In this document: positions 55,262 through 64,000 of the stretch, one piece after another | How positions within the stretch are numbered: the first letter of the stretch is position 1 | How the letters are laid out: each line of letters starts with the position of its first letter | Origin: Collimonas antrihumi | GTDB taxonomy: Bacteria > Pseudomonadota > Gammaproteobacteria > Burkholderiales > Burkholderiaceae_D | Direction: 5' to 3' | Assembly (NCBI RefSeq): GCF_018304965.1 | Contig: NZ_JAGQED010000025.1 | Location: 1-64,000, forward strand | Length of the DNA stretch: 64,000 nucleotides | Translations under genes and position numbers: made by a program | The notes under the pieces: generated by a model | Database searches by the model: none | What the model was told of the DNA's origin: nothing | Seen by the model: only the letters and a program-made list of their open reading frames with translations

Positions 55262-57916
55262 TTAAAGCTCGCGCATTCGTTGTACTGCCGGGACGCGCGT
55301 TTCCCACTGAGCGCCAATCACTGCGACAACAACTGAGACAATCGCCACACCGACCAGGGCGGCCAAATAGAGCCACGGCACACTGAGCAACTCGGGCGGG
55401 GGATCGAAAACACCCGTCAAGAGCTTGACCAACATCCAAGCGAGCGCAAAGCCGGTCAGTATTCCGGCGCTAGTCCCGGCGATCAAGAGCAATGCGGCTT
55501 CGCTCCAGAGAAACGCGCCGAGCTGACGGGGTTTCGCTCCGAGCGCCGAAAGAATGGCGAAGGTGCGCCGTCGGTCGGCAAGTCCGAGAGCAAGAATAAG
55601 TCCTGTTGACCCGGCCACCAGAAGAACGGCGATGCCAAGTTCCAGGCGCGTCAGTCCGCCAAGATCGACCGCGGTCAGGCTGGATCCGATGAGGTGCCGG
55701 GCTTGACCAAGGTCGGTGACCTTGACCCCTGGCAACGCGGCGACGAGAGCCCGCGCTGCCGCCGCAACTTGCACGGGCGCAGTGGATGTCTTTAGCAGAA
55801 CGAGTTCGGCCGCGTCGGCATTGGTCTGCTGTGCAACGTAGCGGGCATTGGCCACCAGGAAAGAGTCACGCGGCGCGGTCGGAAATTCACGCACCACGCC
55901 AATGAAGTGGAATCTGGCAACGCGATACTGATGATCCTGTGCATTTTGCAGCCGCAGGTTGATCTCATCGCCGACATGTAGTTGGAAATCCTTGACGGTT
56001 TCCTCCGAAACAAGAATGCCGTCAGGAGTTCGCGCAAGCAGGTCGAGCGTCTTTTTTGCATTTCCGCCCTCGAAGTACGCATCCGACATCCGCGTTGCAT
56101 CCCCAATGTGCGTGGCGTCTATCCCGTACAGGTCTTGCAGGTCGGTACCAACGTAGGCAAGCCGGTGCTGCATCGGTTGCGCAGCACTCACGCCGGGTAG
56201 GGCTGCCAGCGCCTTGAGCTTGGTTGACGCCGGTGTCTGTGACGTACCCGTGACCGTTACGTCCGCACCATTCGTGAGTTCGGCGTCGACGCGCGTCTGC
56301 GCATTGTAGGTTGTGTTGAAGACGGCCGTCGACGTCGCGAAAGCAAAGGCCAGCGCAACCAGGACGATACCCTGCGTCATTCGTTTGCGCTGCCGGCTGA
56401 TGGCGGCGGCAACGACTCCCGAAAGGGACCCCGCGATAGGCTTCAGCCATCTGGCCAGGCGTTCGCGCCCGCGACCGAGCCCCACCAGGCACAACCGGAT
56501 GGTTAGCAGCCCCAGACCCAGCCATAGCAAGACCGGCGCGAGAAAGGCCTGGTAATCCACCGAGGACGCGGGCGTTCCTTCGGGTGCCAGCACCACCTGA
56601 TAGCCGGTACTCCATGTTCGCCAGAAGATGAGGGCCGACAGGGCAATGAGAATGAAGTCGAAGCCGATGCGTTGCCAGAGTCGGGCGCGTTCGTTGCCGA
56701 TTGTCATCCGGGCCGCCGCGACCGTTTTCTGTCTCGCATCGAGCCATGCCGTTGCGAGAATGGCGGCAGGGGCAAGCAGAACGCCAGCCAAGACAGCGGC
56801 GGCGATCCAGCCGATGGCGGACGCGGCGAAAATACCAGCGCCGAGCAGCATGCGGGACAAGAGCGTGGCCAGCAATAATCCGGTAATTGTGCCGCCCATG
56901 CCAACGCACGCCGCTTCGACCGTCGCCAGTTGCATGATTTGCGTGCGCGCGGCCCCCCGAATTCGCAACAGTGCTTGATCGCGTCGGCGCCGGTCGGCGC
57001 CGGATGCCACCACCGCGATCGTCAGAAAAGCAGCCAGGAGTGCCCCCGGTGCGCCGAGAAACAAAAATAGCACTTTGGCATACAGTGCGTCACTGCGTAC
57101 GGCATCGAGCCTCGCCGCCAGATTGTCGGCCACGATTGCGTTACCCGCAATGCGTGCCTCAAGGTTTCTCGCCGCCCTTTGCACCGCTGCAAAAGCTGCC
57201 TGCGGATCGTCCGGAAGGCTGGCATGTGCCAGCTGTACATGCAGTTGAACGCGAATAGAATCCGGCTGGATGGCCGCCTGCGGATTGAACAGGCGGTGCC
57301 ACGCGTCGATGGGCATCAACAGGACATTGTCCGGGGGCGCTTGCGGTGCCGCCCCAGCCGGAATCCCAACGGTCTGGAATATCGAATCAGCATGCGGCAA
57401 ATCGACAATTCCAGCCACACTGACCTCGGCTGCCGCAAGGCCGGCACGATGGATCGTCACAGAATCGCCGACCGTCACATGCAAGTTGGCCGCCGTTTGT
57501 TGTGTGACGAGAACGCCATCCAGGCTGCCAAGCAGCGTCCGCAACTGCGCCGGATAATCATCGACGTAGGACGCATCGAAGCCGAGCACCTTGCCTTTGC
57601 CGGTGGTCTGCACGGTCGCACCGGTATGGGCTTCGAACCCGTCCACATCGGCATAACCAACCGTTTGCAGCCTGGACACTGCAGTAGCTTTTCCAATGGC
57701 TGCGGCAATCGACTGCGCGGTCGTCCCGGGAACCAGTTGCACCTGCCAGTCGACCGGCACCCCTGCGACCGCGCGGCGCGTCATGGAAGCGGCACTCTGA
57801 GCCAGAAATGCGCCAAGCGCGGCCAACAACGCCACGGTCAGCATAATGCCCGCCGCGGCACCGACGAGGCGCCCCTTGCGTTCCTTGACGAGGCCGAAAA
57901 ACCACAACCAGGTCAT
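55262..57916 (-). CDS. FtsX-type ABC transporter permease, double-length
   Basis: An 884-residue permease. An N-terminal helix (about 20-40) is followed by a large extracytoplasmic domain. A three-helix FtsX core lies around 270-400. Two more helices precede a second extracytoplasmic domain (about 520-740), and a second FtsX core ends the protein. The layout is that of two MacB/LolC-like halves fused. The start at 57916 (MTWLWFFGLVKERKGRLVG) overlaps the preceding ATPase stop (ATGA). It likely moves or extracts a lipid, lipoprotein or peptide rather than pumping through a channel. Confidence 0.85.
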   Translation of the reverse strand: MTWLWFFGLVKERKGRLVGAAAGIMLTVALLAALGAFLAQSAASMTRRAVAGVPVDWQVQLVPGTTAQSIAAAIGKATAVSRLQTVGYADVDGFEAHTGATVQTTGKGKVLGFDASYVDDYPAQLRTLLGSLDGVLVTQQTAANLHVTVGDSVTIHRAGLAAAEVSVAGIVDLPHADSIFQTVGIPAGAAPQAPPDNVLLMPIDAWHRLFNPQAAIQPDSIRVQLHVQLAHASLPDDPQAAFAAVQRAARNLEARIAGNAIVADNLAARLDAVRSDALYAKVLFLFLGAPGALLAAFLTIAVVASGADRRRRDQALLRIRGAARTQIMQLATVEAACVGMGGTITGLLLATLLSRMLLGAGIFAASAIGWIAAAVLAGVLLAPAAILATAWLDARQKTVAAARMTIGNERARLWQRIGFDFILIALSALIFWRTWSTGYQVVLAPEGTPASSVDYQAFLAPVLLWLGLGLLTIRLCLVGLGRGRERLARWLKPIAGSLSGVVAAAISRQRKRMTQGIVLVALAFAFATSTAVFNTTYNAQTRVDAELTNGADVTVTGTSQTPASTKLKALAALPGVSAAQPMQHRLAYVGTDLQDLYGIDATHIGDATRMSDAYFEGGNAKKTLDLLARTPDGILVSEETVKDFQLHVGDEINLRLQNAQDHQYRVARFHFIGVVREFPTAPRDSFLVANARYVAQQTNADAAELVLLKTSTAPVQVAAAARALVAALPGVKVTDLGQARHLIGSSLTAVDLGGLTRLELGIAVLLVAGSTGLILALGLADRRRTFAILSALGAKPRQLGAFLWSEAALLLIAGTSAGILTGFALAWMLVKLLTGVFDPPPELLSVPWLYLAALVGVAIVSVVVAVIGAQWETRVPAVQRMREL

Positions 57917-58590
57917 ATGTCCTCCACCGGGTTGACTGTTTCGATGAGGGTGCCGCGCTCCATTTGCCACATCCTCTCCATGCGCTCGGCCACCGCCGGA
58001 TCATGGGTAGCGATGACGAGCGCCGTTTGCGTACCTGCGAGATGCGCGAGAAGCGCATCGAGCAATGCGCGGCCGGTTGGCCCATCGAGTTGGCCGGTCG
58101 GTTCGTCGGCCAGGATCACGTTGGGGTTGCCGACAATCGCACGGGCCATGGCGACACGTTGCATCTGCCCACCGGATAGCTGTTCGGGCAGTTTGCGTGC
58201 CAGGTTCTCCAGACCGAAGGTGGTGAGCGCATCCGCCACCGCCCTGTGGATATCGCAGGTCGCTTTCGCCATGAGCAGCGGCAGCGCAACGTTCTCACTC
58301 ACCGTCAGCGGCTCCAGCAAGCTCGGCGCCTGAAACACCAGCGAAATCTTCTCTGGCAGTAGCGTTTCGGCGGTGCCTAACGCGGGCCATGTGACCGCAC
58401 CGCTCGTCGGGACGTCGAGTCCTGCCATCAGGTGCAATAAGGTCGACTTGCCGCTTCCGGATCTGCCGACCAGCGCAACGCGGTCCCCCGCATGCAAACG
58501 GAATGTCGCGGAGGCGACCGCTGCAATAGATACCCCGCCTTGCGGGTAACGCCGGCCCACCGATTGGGCCTCGATCAGGGTGTCAGGCAT
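57913..58590 (-). CDS. ABC transporter ATPase (LolD/MacB type), second of two
   Basis: A cytoplasmic ATPase of about 225 residues. Walker A GRSGSGKST, signature LSGGQMQRVAMARAI, Walker B VILADEPTGQLD and the switch His (ATHDP) are intact. The start at 58590 (MPDTLIEAQSVGRRYPQGG) gives a short overlap with the upstream ATPase gene; in-frame ATGs at 58605 and 58632 would lengthen it. With the first ATPase it probably forms a heterodimer under the permease. Confidence 0.88.
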   Translation of the reverse strand: MPDTLIEAQSVGRRYPQGGVSIAAVASATFRLHAGDRVALVGRSGSGKSTLLHLMAGLDVPTSGAVTWPALGTAETLLPEKISLVFQAPSLLEPLTVSENVALPLLMAKATCDIHRAVADALTTFGLENLARKLPEQLSGGQMQRVAMARAIVGNPNVILADEPTGQLDGPTGRALLDALLAHLAGTQTALVIATHDPAVAERMERMWQMERGTLIETVNPVEDI

Positions 58591-59305
58591 GAGTGATACG
58601 TCCATCTCGAATGTGGAGGAGACGGTCGGCATGTGACGTGAATGCCATGCTGTGCGTCGCGATCAGGACCGCGCCCCCTGCGCGGCATCGTTCCATCAAA
58701 TGGTTCAGGATGCTGGCTTCGGTGACCGCGTCCACTTCCGCGGTGGGCTCGTCCGCCAAAAGCACCTGGGGATTTGACGACAAGGCTACTGCCAGCCCGG
58801 CGCGCGCAGCCTCGCCCCCCGACAGTTGAGATGGATAAGCGCGGCGTTGGCGGGTAAGGCCCATCACTTCCAGCAAGTGGTCGATGGTGCGCTGATCGGA
58901 TTGTCCAGACAGCGACATCTGCAGCCTCATATTGGCCTCCACCGTGAGGTGTTCAAACAGGTTGCCCGATTGCATCAGGATACCGATGTGCCGAGCTCGC
59001 AAAGCGGCGCGAGCAGCTTCTGACCGCCGCGACATACGCAGCCCCATCACCTCGACATGACCGCCATCCGGCTCATCCAGCCCGGCGAGGCAAGCCAGCA
59101 GCGTCGACTTGCCGCTCCCGGACGGCCCCATCAGGGTGACGAATTCCCCCGCCCGCAGCCGCAGCGAGACGCCGCGTAACGCGGCCGTCTCGTCGTCGCC
59201 GCTATGGAAAAAACGGTAGAGTTCAACCGCTTCCAACGGCGACACTTCAGCGCCATTGGAATGAATTTGACATGAGTTCCCATTGGTCGGCATTATCGGC
59301 TCCAA
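58583..59305 (-). CDS. ABC transporter ATPase (LolD/MacB type), first of two
   Basis: A 240-residue ATPase. Walker A GPSGSGKST, signature LSGGEAARAGLAVAL (LSGGE instead of LSGGQ), Walker B VLLADEPTAEVD and ATHS switch are present, so it should hydrolyse ATP. It differs clearly from the second ATPase encoded next to it. The start overlaps the end of the exported-protein gene by about 50 bases; Met5 at 59293 is an alternative. Genes from 59843 to 55262 form one tightly overlapping operon. Confidence 0.88.
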   Translation of the reverse strand: MEPIMPTNGNSCQIHSNGAEVSPLEAVELYRFFHSGDDETAALRGVSLRLRAGEFVTLMGPSGSGKSTLLACLAGLDEPDGGHVEVMGLRMSRRSEAARAALRARHIGILMQSGNLFEHLTVEANMRLQMSLSGQSDQRTIDHLLEVMGLTRQRRAYPSQLSGGEAARAGLAVALSSNPQVLLADEPTAEVDAVTEASILNHLMERCRAGGAVLIATHSMAFTSHADRLLHIRDGRITHA

Positions 59306-59843
59306 GTGGCGCAGAGAGATCGAGAGTGGCTAGCTTGCCGCCCCGATAGATCAGATAACGATTGCTCTCCAGTCGCAATTGTTTGTTCGTGACGGCGTTC
59401 GGTTCGGAATTCGATGTGTAAACGATCCGCAGCGCCGGGCCGGCGTGCAGCATCACGTTCCTGATCGCTACTACCTTTACCGCGCGACCAGCCTTGACCA
59501 GCAGGGCGGCCTCATGATCGGCCGCAGATGCTGCAGTGGGCGCACTGGCAGCGGATGCGACGGTGACGTTGACTGCGTTGTACTTGTCAGAAAAGCTGGC
59601 CCCATCACGACGATCGGTGCGCGCCCAACCCTCCGGCACCTTGAGCGAAAAGCCCAATGGCGACATATAGGTAACAAAGGCCTGGGTGTCTGGAATGTCA
59701 CCGGGTGGATTCTTTTCCGGCGCGGCCGGCCGTTCCGTTGCTATGGCTGGCGTGCCCACGATTGGAGCGCTACCGATCAGAGTTGCCAACGCAACGATGA
59801 CCATTGCGGCTAGCCGCGGGTGTTGCTTGACTCTGTGCTGCAT
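59247..59843 (-). CDS. Exported protein of the ABC operon, PsbP/LpqN-like outline
   Basis: A 198-residue protein with a signal peptide (hydrophobic to about residue 30, TPAIATE). The mature part contains GFSLKVPEGWARTDRRDGASF, a pattern seen in PsbP/LpqN/Mog1-type folds, and a C-terminal ESNRYLIYRGGKLATLDLSAP strand pair. It has no lipobox Cys. It is first in the operon with two ATPases and the permease, so it may be the extracytoplasmic partner or cargo. Function unknown. Confidence 0.7.
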   Translation of the reverse strand: MQHRVKQHPRLAAMVIVALATLIGSAPIVGTPAIATERPAAPEKNPPGDIPDTQAFVTYMSPLGFSLKVPEGWARTDRRDGASFSDKYNAVNVTVASAASAPTAASAADHEAALLVKAGRAVKVVAIRNVMLHAGPALRIVYTSNSEPNAVTNKQLRLESNRYLIYRGGKLATLDLSAPLGADNADQWELMSNSFQWR

Positions 59844-60095
59844 GGTGGCTCCTTTCTTGAACGGGCCTAGCTCACGTGCCGGGCCTTGCGGCGCGCATAC
59901 TGGTTAACGCCGATTGCGTAATAGGTTTGCCAGCACCGGTCCGAACCACGCATGGGTTTCTCCCCGCTACATCCATAGAAAACGCCATTGCGCATTGCTC
60001 CGGCACGGATGCAAGGTTTGAGACCCGAGACGAGGATTAGCATGCCATCCTTTCGCAGCTTGTCTATCCGTATTCCATGGATAGAAACGGGGGCG

Positions 60096-60662
60096 CTACT
60101 TTCCAAGGCTCGCAGGGGGTCTGCGACGTGCGAATAGCCACCACAGTAATCCGGAGAGCAAGATCGCGGCTAGCAGCCAGGCCTCGTCGGCATCAAAACC
60201 CCCTAGCAGATACGCCAGAGCTTGTCCGAAGCCATAGCCCGCACCGGCAATGACTATTGCCCAAACGACCGCCCCCATTAAGTTGAGAACGAGAAATCGG
60301 AACCATGGAACCCCGCTCATCCCTATCGCGATCGGCCCAGCGATGCGCAGGCCATACAGGAATCGAATTGACAGGATCAGCGGAAGGTGATGCCTGTCCA
60401 GCAGCGCCTTGGCGCGTGCTGCGCGTGATTGCACGAACGGAAATCGCTCCAGAAGTGCTGTCCCGTATCGTCGACCCACATAAAAGTAAAGCTGATCACC
60501 TAAAAAGCTTGCAAGCGTGCCGACGACCATCACCGTAGGCAACACGAGATGGCCTCGGTAAGCGGCAACGCCTGCCATGAAGAGAATGGTTTCCCCTTCC
60601 AAAAAGGTTCCCACGGCGACCGCAAGGTAGCCGTAGTTCTGTATTAGGCCCGCGATATCCAT
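60096..60662 (-). CDS. DedA family membrane protein
   Basis: A 188-residue protein of the DedA/SNARE-associated family. The re-entrant motif FLEGETILFMAGVAAYRGHL at 18-37 and the second motif RFLYGLRIAGPIAIGMSGVPWFRF (98-121), with conserved Glu and Arg residues, are present. DedA proteins flip undecaprenyl phosphate or phospholipid and support drug and pH tolerance. It is monocistronic. It is placed between the ABC operon and the small exported proteins. Confidence 0.9.
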   Translation of the reverse strand: MDIAGLIQNYGYLAVAVGTFLEGETILFMAGVAAYRGHLVLPTVMVVGTLASFLGDQLYFYVGRRYGTALLERFPFVQSRAARAKALLDRHHLPLILSIRFLYGLRIAGPIAIGMSGVPWFRFLVLNLMGAVVWAIVIAGAGYGFGQALAYLLGGFDADEAWLLAAILLSGLLWWLFARRRPPASLGK

Positions 60663-60800
60663 AGCAAGGGTACTCGTTCTGGGCGACAGCGGTCTGGGAT
60701 TAGCGCAGCAGTCGTCGTCAACATCAATGCGGTGTAAGCCGCCAGAAAACGGCGCCGGTCAGCCGCATGACTCGGCAGATCATCGTGCCCAGCCTTGTTG

Positions 60801-61232
60801 CTACTTCGTCCACACAAAAATCAGCCGTGCGTGCTTATCTGCCTTGATCTGCACGACGCGTTGTATCGTATCGCCATGCCGGTCAACACTGACGCTATAT
60901 ATTCCTGTGGGTAATTTCGCGAGGAGGAGAGGGCCATCGGAAGTCGTGTCGAGAACCGGCTTGCCTTCCTGGTTTTTAATCAAAACCTTGACATCCGACA
61001 CGTATTCATCCCGTGGAATTGCTTTACGAGCAAATTCCAACTCTAACGCGTACTGCGCGGCGACGTGCTTGATGGCGTCTACTTCGTCACGCCCGATACC
61101 GCCACTAACATACGCTACGGTACCCTGCATTTTTTCGGGTGGGACGCTAATTTGCGCAGTCGCCGCAGGAACCACCGTTACCAGGCTTGCTACAACCATT
61201 GCTGCTCCCATGGCGAGCGTGATGCGTTTCAT
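60801..61232 (-). CDS. Exported beta-sandwich protein, function unknown
   Basis: A 143-residue protein with a signal peptide (MKRITLAMGAAMVVASLVTVVPAATAQ). After a helical part comes SDVKVLIKNQEGKPVLDTTSDGPLLLAKLPTGIYSVSV, the outline of a carboxypeptidase-regulatory-like or Cna-B-type beta-sandwich. AGGAGG before 61232 decides the start; the longer frame is not used. Likely periplasmic; no named family assigned. Confidence 0.7.
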   Translation of the reverse strand: MKRITLAMGAAMVVASLVTVVPAATAQISVPPEKMQGTVAYVSGGIGRDEVDAIKHVAAQYALELEFARKAIPRDEYVSDVKVLIKNQEGKPVLDTTSDGPLLLAKLPTGIYSVSVDRHGDTIQRVVQIKADKHARLIFVWTK

Positions 61233-61341
61233 TGTGAACCTCCTAACTGCCTGATAAGGGAAAGTCGTCGCTGTGGAGCAGGCGAATGTTTTCCTGACAT
61301 GCGCGTCCAGATTCACTCAGGAGTCGCTGGCAGTGATTTGC

Positions 61342-61587
61342 TCATTTCTCTTGCATTTCCTGTGCTTTGGTTTCTTTGGTGTCTTTCATTTCATGCTTTT
61401 TGTTCTCCCCTTTTTCTTCTTTCATTTCCCGCGCCTTGCTTTCTCTATGGTATTTCTTGGCATGCTTAACGGTGTGCGTCTTGGACGCGTCGGCAGCGGC
61501 TCCCGGGGCAGTCGTGTCGGCGGCAACCACAGAGACAGTGAAGGCGGAAAACATCGCCGCAATGAGGACTAACAGTAGCTTTTTCAT
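61342..61587 (-). CDS. Small Lys/Glu/His-rich exported protein
   Basis: An 81-residue protein with a signal peptide (cleavage near VVAAD, residue 23) and a low-complexity mature part: Ala/Thr first, then alternating Lys/Glu/His with TKETKAQEMQEK at the end. AAGGAGTCGAC supports the start. Composition recalls acid-shock-type periplasmic proteins, but there is no true sequence match. Expected to be disordered and highly charged. Confidence 0.65.
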   Translation of the reverse strand: MKKLLLVLIAAMFSAFTVSVVAADTTAPGAAADASKTHTVKHAKKYHRESKAREMKEEKGENKKHEMKDTKETKAQEMQEK

Positions 61588-61705
61588 GTCGACTCCTTGT
61601 ATAGAGCCAAGTCATTTAACGTTCTTGTCGAGGCATTCAAGTCAGTGCTTGGCGTTTCAGCGCCGATTATTCGGCGCCGGTGGAAAATTCATTCATCCGT
61701 GCCGG

Positions 61706-62110
61706 CTATTCCTCTGTTTCTTCCTCGTCGTTGGCGGCACCCACATGCATAATCGCCGCATTGCCGGCATCGATTTTCACGTCCTTGATCTCATTGCTGG
61801 CCGTCTTGATCTCCACGCTGTACACGAGGTTGCCGTTTTCGTTGTCGAGGGCGACCTTGAGCACGGCCCCGGGTACTTGGGCCTGCGCGGCTGAGATCGC
61901 CCGAGTCGCATCAATCTTCGCCAGTGCGGCGAGTCTGGCCGCTTCCCCGCGCTCCCCGTTTTGCTGGTCCGGCACCTTGATGCTGGATTGATAGGCCGGA
62001 GACTGGGATTTTCCGTCACCGGCCGCTTGCGCGCTGCCAAGCAGCCCTGCACCCAACGTGAGTGCTCCCAACACTGCGCCTATCGTTTGCTTCCTTTGCA
62101 TGACGTTCAT
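61706..62110 (-). CDS. PepSY-domain periplasmic protein
   Basis: A 134-residue exported protein (signal MNVMQRKQTIGAVLGALTLGAGLLGSAQA). The mature part has the PepSY pattern: ATRAISAAQAQVPGAVLKVALDNENGNLVYSVEI, followed by KDVKIDAGNAAIM and an acidic tail EEETEE. PepSY proteins often sit beside two-component systems and can modulate proteases or sensor kinases. GGAGTATCGACA precedes the ATG at 62110. The histidine kinase gene ends 155 bp away on the same strand. Confidence 0.85.
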   Translation of the reverse strand: MNVMQRKQTIGAVLGALTLGAGLLGSAQAAGDGKSQSPAYQSSIKVPDQQNGERGEAARLAALAKIDATRAISAAQAQVPGAVLKVALDNENGNLVYSVEIKTASNEIKDVKIDAGNAAIMHVGAANDEEETEE

Positions 62111-62264
62111 TGTCGATACTCCTTGAGCGAATCGTTTGCTTTGCAAGGCCGACCCGATGCCGATATCCATTCGCGGCACCTCGTGCCGCCGACACAGGAA
62201 CCGGCATGCCTACCCCACAGAAGCCATATTAGTCGCGGGATCTTGCCGAGGCCTTTCTCGAACG

Positions 62265-63716
62265 TTACATCTTTGTAAGAGTCGGCTTGTCGCTTGGAGG
62301 AAATGGACTCTCGCTGGTAAAGGCGACGGGAAGCGTGAGAGTGAAGACCGAACCGGCACCCAGCTTGCTCGTTGCATTGACATGGCCTTTGTGCGCCTCG
62401 ACGACAGCCTTCACCAGACTCAGGCCCAGCCCCAAGCCGCGCTGCGAGCGGCTACGGTCGCCGCGGTACAGGCGGTCCCAGATTTTCAATAGCTCGTCGG
62501 TTGTCATGCCGATCCCGGTGTCTGCGACGCGGATCTCGACTCCGTTCTTCCGGGAGCAAACCTGTACCTCGATTCGCCCGCCTTCTGGGGTGTATTTGAC
62601 GGCGTTATCCAGAAGATTCAGCATCACCTGACGAAGGCGGTTGCGGTCCGCTGTCAACCAGATCTGCTGCGGCGCGGTGATCGAGACGATAATAGCTTTA
62701 TCCTCGGCCACGTGCTGATAGAGGTTAATCGCATCGGCCAGGAGTTCCGAAATATTGACGGGTTCCAGGTGCAATTTGAGCGCCCCGGTTTCCGCCTCGG
62801 AAATGTCCATCAAGGTGTTCAGCATCTGGAGCAGTTGATCCGATTCCTCCACGCAGTCCGCCAGCGCTTCCCGATACATATCCGGCCCCGGCTCTGAGCA
62901 CAGGGCGACCTCCGCGATGCCACGAATGCGCGCCACCGGCGTGCGCAAATCATGCGCGACGTTGTCGAGCGCGTTGCGCATGCCCTCGACCAGGGTGGCA
63001 ATCTTGTCCAACATCCCGTTGAACAGCGTCCCCAGTTCATCAAGTTCATCGCCGGTCTGGCGGATCGGCACCCGCGCCGCCATGGCCCCTGACTCGATCG
63101 CGTGGACGGTCTGGATGAGTTGGCGAATCGGTCGCAGGGAGCGCCGTGCGAGGAATGCCCCTCCGAGCACGCCGACGACAACCATCGGCAGCATGACACC
63201 GGCCATGATCCATCCAAAGCTTTCCAGGACGCTATCGCGTTCCTCCGTGCTCTTGCCGATTTGCAACATGCCTCCGTCGGGCAGGGGTGTGCCAACGATC
63301 TCCAGGACGGCCTCATCATCTTTTGCCGGCAGTCGAATCAAGGCACCGGGATCGGCCAGAGGCGCGTGTTCGAGACGGCTCAGATCGAACTGCGCCCACT
63401 GATCGGGAATCTCGATGAAGACAGTCGTATTGCGCGGTCCGGCAATGCGGATGAAAAACGGTTTCGCTTTTCGCAGCCGTGTTTCACGGGTCAGTTCTTT
63501 TTTCAGCCCTGCGAGATCCGTTGCCTGGTATTGAGCCGCCAGTTGCTGAAGCCTCTGCTCAACGCTGTCGCGGTCATGCTGTCGCAGCGTGGAGGCCAGG
63601 AGGAAATACGCGAGCGCGAAAAGCGAGACGGTGCTCAGAATGAAGAAAGCCGAGTACCAAAGCGCGAGCCGGAAGCTGATGGTTTTCCGGAGAGAATCAG
63701 GGACCCTTGAGAACAT
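62265..63716 (-). CDS. Sensor histidine kinase (CusS/QseC-like layout)
   Basis: A 483-residue membrane kinase. Helices at about 18-42 and 168-190 flank a periplasmic domain of about 125 residues. HAMP follows to about 243. The phospho-acceptor is His255 in NVAHDLRTPVARIRG. The N box (LNLLDNAVKYTPEGG) and G boxes (VADTGIGM, GLGLGLSLVKAVV) are complete, so it should be active. Its start overlaps the response-regulator gene by 20 bases. The signal is unknown; a link to PepSY and the small exported proteins is likely. Confidence 0.94.
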   Translation of the reverse strand: MFSRVPDSLRKTISFRLALWYSAFFILSTVSLFALAYFLLASTLRQHDRDSVEQRLQQLAAQYQATDLAGLKKELTRETRLRKAKPFFIRIAGPRNTTVFIEIPDQWAQFDLSRLEHAPLADPGALIRLPAKDDEAVLEIVGTPLPDGGMLQIGKSTEERDSVLESFGWIMAGVMLPMVVVGVLGGAFLARRSLRPIRQLIQTVHAIESGAMAARVPIRQTGDELDELGTLFNGMLDKIATLVEGMRNALDNVAHDLRTPVARIRGIAEVALCSEPGPDMYREALADCVEESDQLLQMLNTLMDISEAETGALKLHLEPVNISELLADAINLYQHVAEDKAIIVSITAPQQIWLTADRNRLRQVMLNLLDNAVKYTPEGGRIEVQVCSRKNGVEIRVADTGIGMTTDELLKIWDRLYRGDRSRSQRGLGLGLSLVKAVVEAHKGHVNATSKLGAGSVFTLTLPVAFTSESPFPPSDKPTLTKM

Positions 63717-64000
63717 ACCCCACCCCCCGGATGGTATGAATCATCTTCACAGGAAAACCGCGGTCGACCTTGTTACGCAGGCGGCAGACCAGTACGTCGA
63801 CGACGTTGGTCTGCGGATCGAAGCTGTAATCCCAAATGTGTTCCATGATCATCGTCTTGGACACTGGACGGCGCGCATTGCGCATCAGGTATTCGAGCAG
63901 GGAAAGCTCGCGCGGCTGTAGGTCGAGTTTTTGTCCGTCGCGTGTCACTTCACGTACCAGCAGGTCAAGAACCAGCTCACTCACGATCAGTCGGGTCGGT
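63697..64000 (-). CDS. OmpR-type response regulator, C-terminal part (runs off the right edge)
   Basis: The visible 100 or so residues form the winged-helix DNA-binding domain: LDLQPRELSLLEYLMRNARRPVSKTMIMEHIWDYSFDPQTNVVDVLVCRLRNKVD and the ending IRGVGYVL. The receiver domain with its phospho-Asp lies beyond base 64000; the frame stays open to the edge. It forms a two-component system with the kinase gene that follows it and overlaps it. Confidence 0.93.
   Translation of the reverse strand, partial: PTRLIVSELVLDLLVREVTRDGQKLDLQPRELSLLEYLMRNARRPVSKTMIMEHIWDYSFDPQTNVVDVLVCRLRNKVDRGFPVKMIHTIRGVGYVLKGP

Noticed and set aside
59867-60106. A 79-codon frame with a VFYGCSG segment vaguely like a topoisomerase zinc ribbon
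   Set aside because: It starts with TTG inside the dedA end without a ribosome site, and lacks the CxxC pairs of a real zinc ribbon.
1-64000. CRISPR arrays and rRNA genes
   Set aside because: No regularly spaced repeats of suitable length and no rRNA-like sequence were seen.

Overview
The window looks like a chromosome segment of a beta-proteobacterium in the Oxalobacteraceae/Burkholderiales. The blocks gmk-rpoZ-spoT and thrC-moeA-moaD-moaE with clpB are arranged as in Herbaspirillum- and Collimonas-type genomes. Genus is an inference from gene order and protein character; no database search was possible.

Left edge (1-1500) is scarred by mobile DNA. The end of an apparent IS66-type element interrupts an IS21-type element. 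That element abuts a decayed tyrosine integrase (N-terminus lost, in-frame stop). The integrase is followed by a 3' fragment of a tRNA-Leu(UAA) gene and its terminator, which together mark the right attachment site of an old tRNA-integrated island. From about 1.5 to 28.2 kb the content is mostly chromosomal core: an isochorismatase-like hydrolase, a subtilisin-type autotransporter lipoprotein, an H-NS-like protein lacking its DNA-binding domain, two membrane diguanylate cyclases, the (p)ppGpp enzyme operon gmk-rpoZ-spoT, threonine synthase, molybdenum cofactor genes with an overlapping fluoride channel gene, ClpB behind a heat-shock promoter, an RraA-like protein, a two-subunit molybdenum hydroxylase and an OPT transporter.

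From 28.2 to 43.2 kb lies a metal and toxicant resistance region. It holds a CusCBAF-type copper/silver efflux operon with a PII-like protein and a Cys-containing exported protein, a chromate operon chrBA with an operator-embedded, apparently leaderless promoter, a 1-Cys peroxiredoxin, and an ArsR-like regulator running into a His-tailed DMT exporter and an MFS exporter, with a divergent 14-helix-type MFS pump.

From 43.3 to 48.3 kb is an operon for an ABC importer of polyamine type (binding protein and two permeases, no ATPase), a fold-type IV aminotransferase resembling (R)-amine transaminases, and an SDR dehydrogenase. It looks like a pathway for taking up and deaminating an amine.

From 48.3 to 64 kb the DNA looks acquired. 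A Tn3-family unit (left inverted repeat, tnpA, tnpC; no right end seen) is followed by a transposase ruin, a membrane protein with a fourfold W-x9-G-x4-D repeat, a GT39 glycosyltransferase, a four-gene ABC system (one FtsX-type permease, two different ATPases, one exported protein), DedA, three small exported proteins including a PepSY protein, and a histidine kinase/response regulator pair that runs off the right edge.
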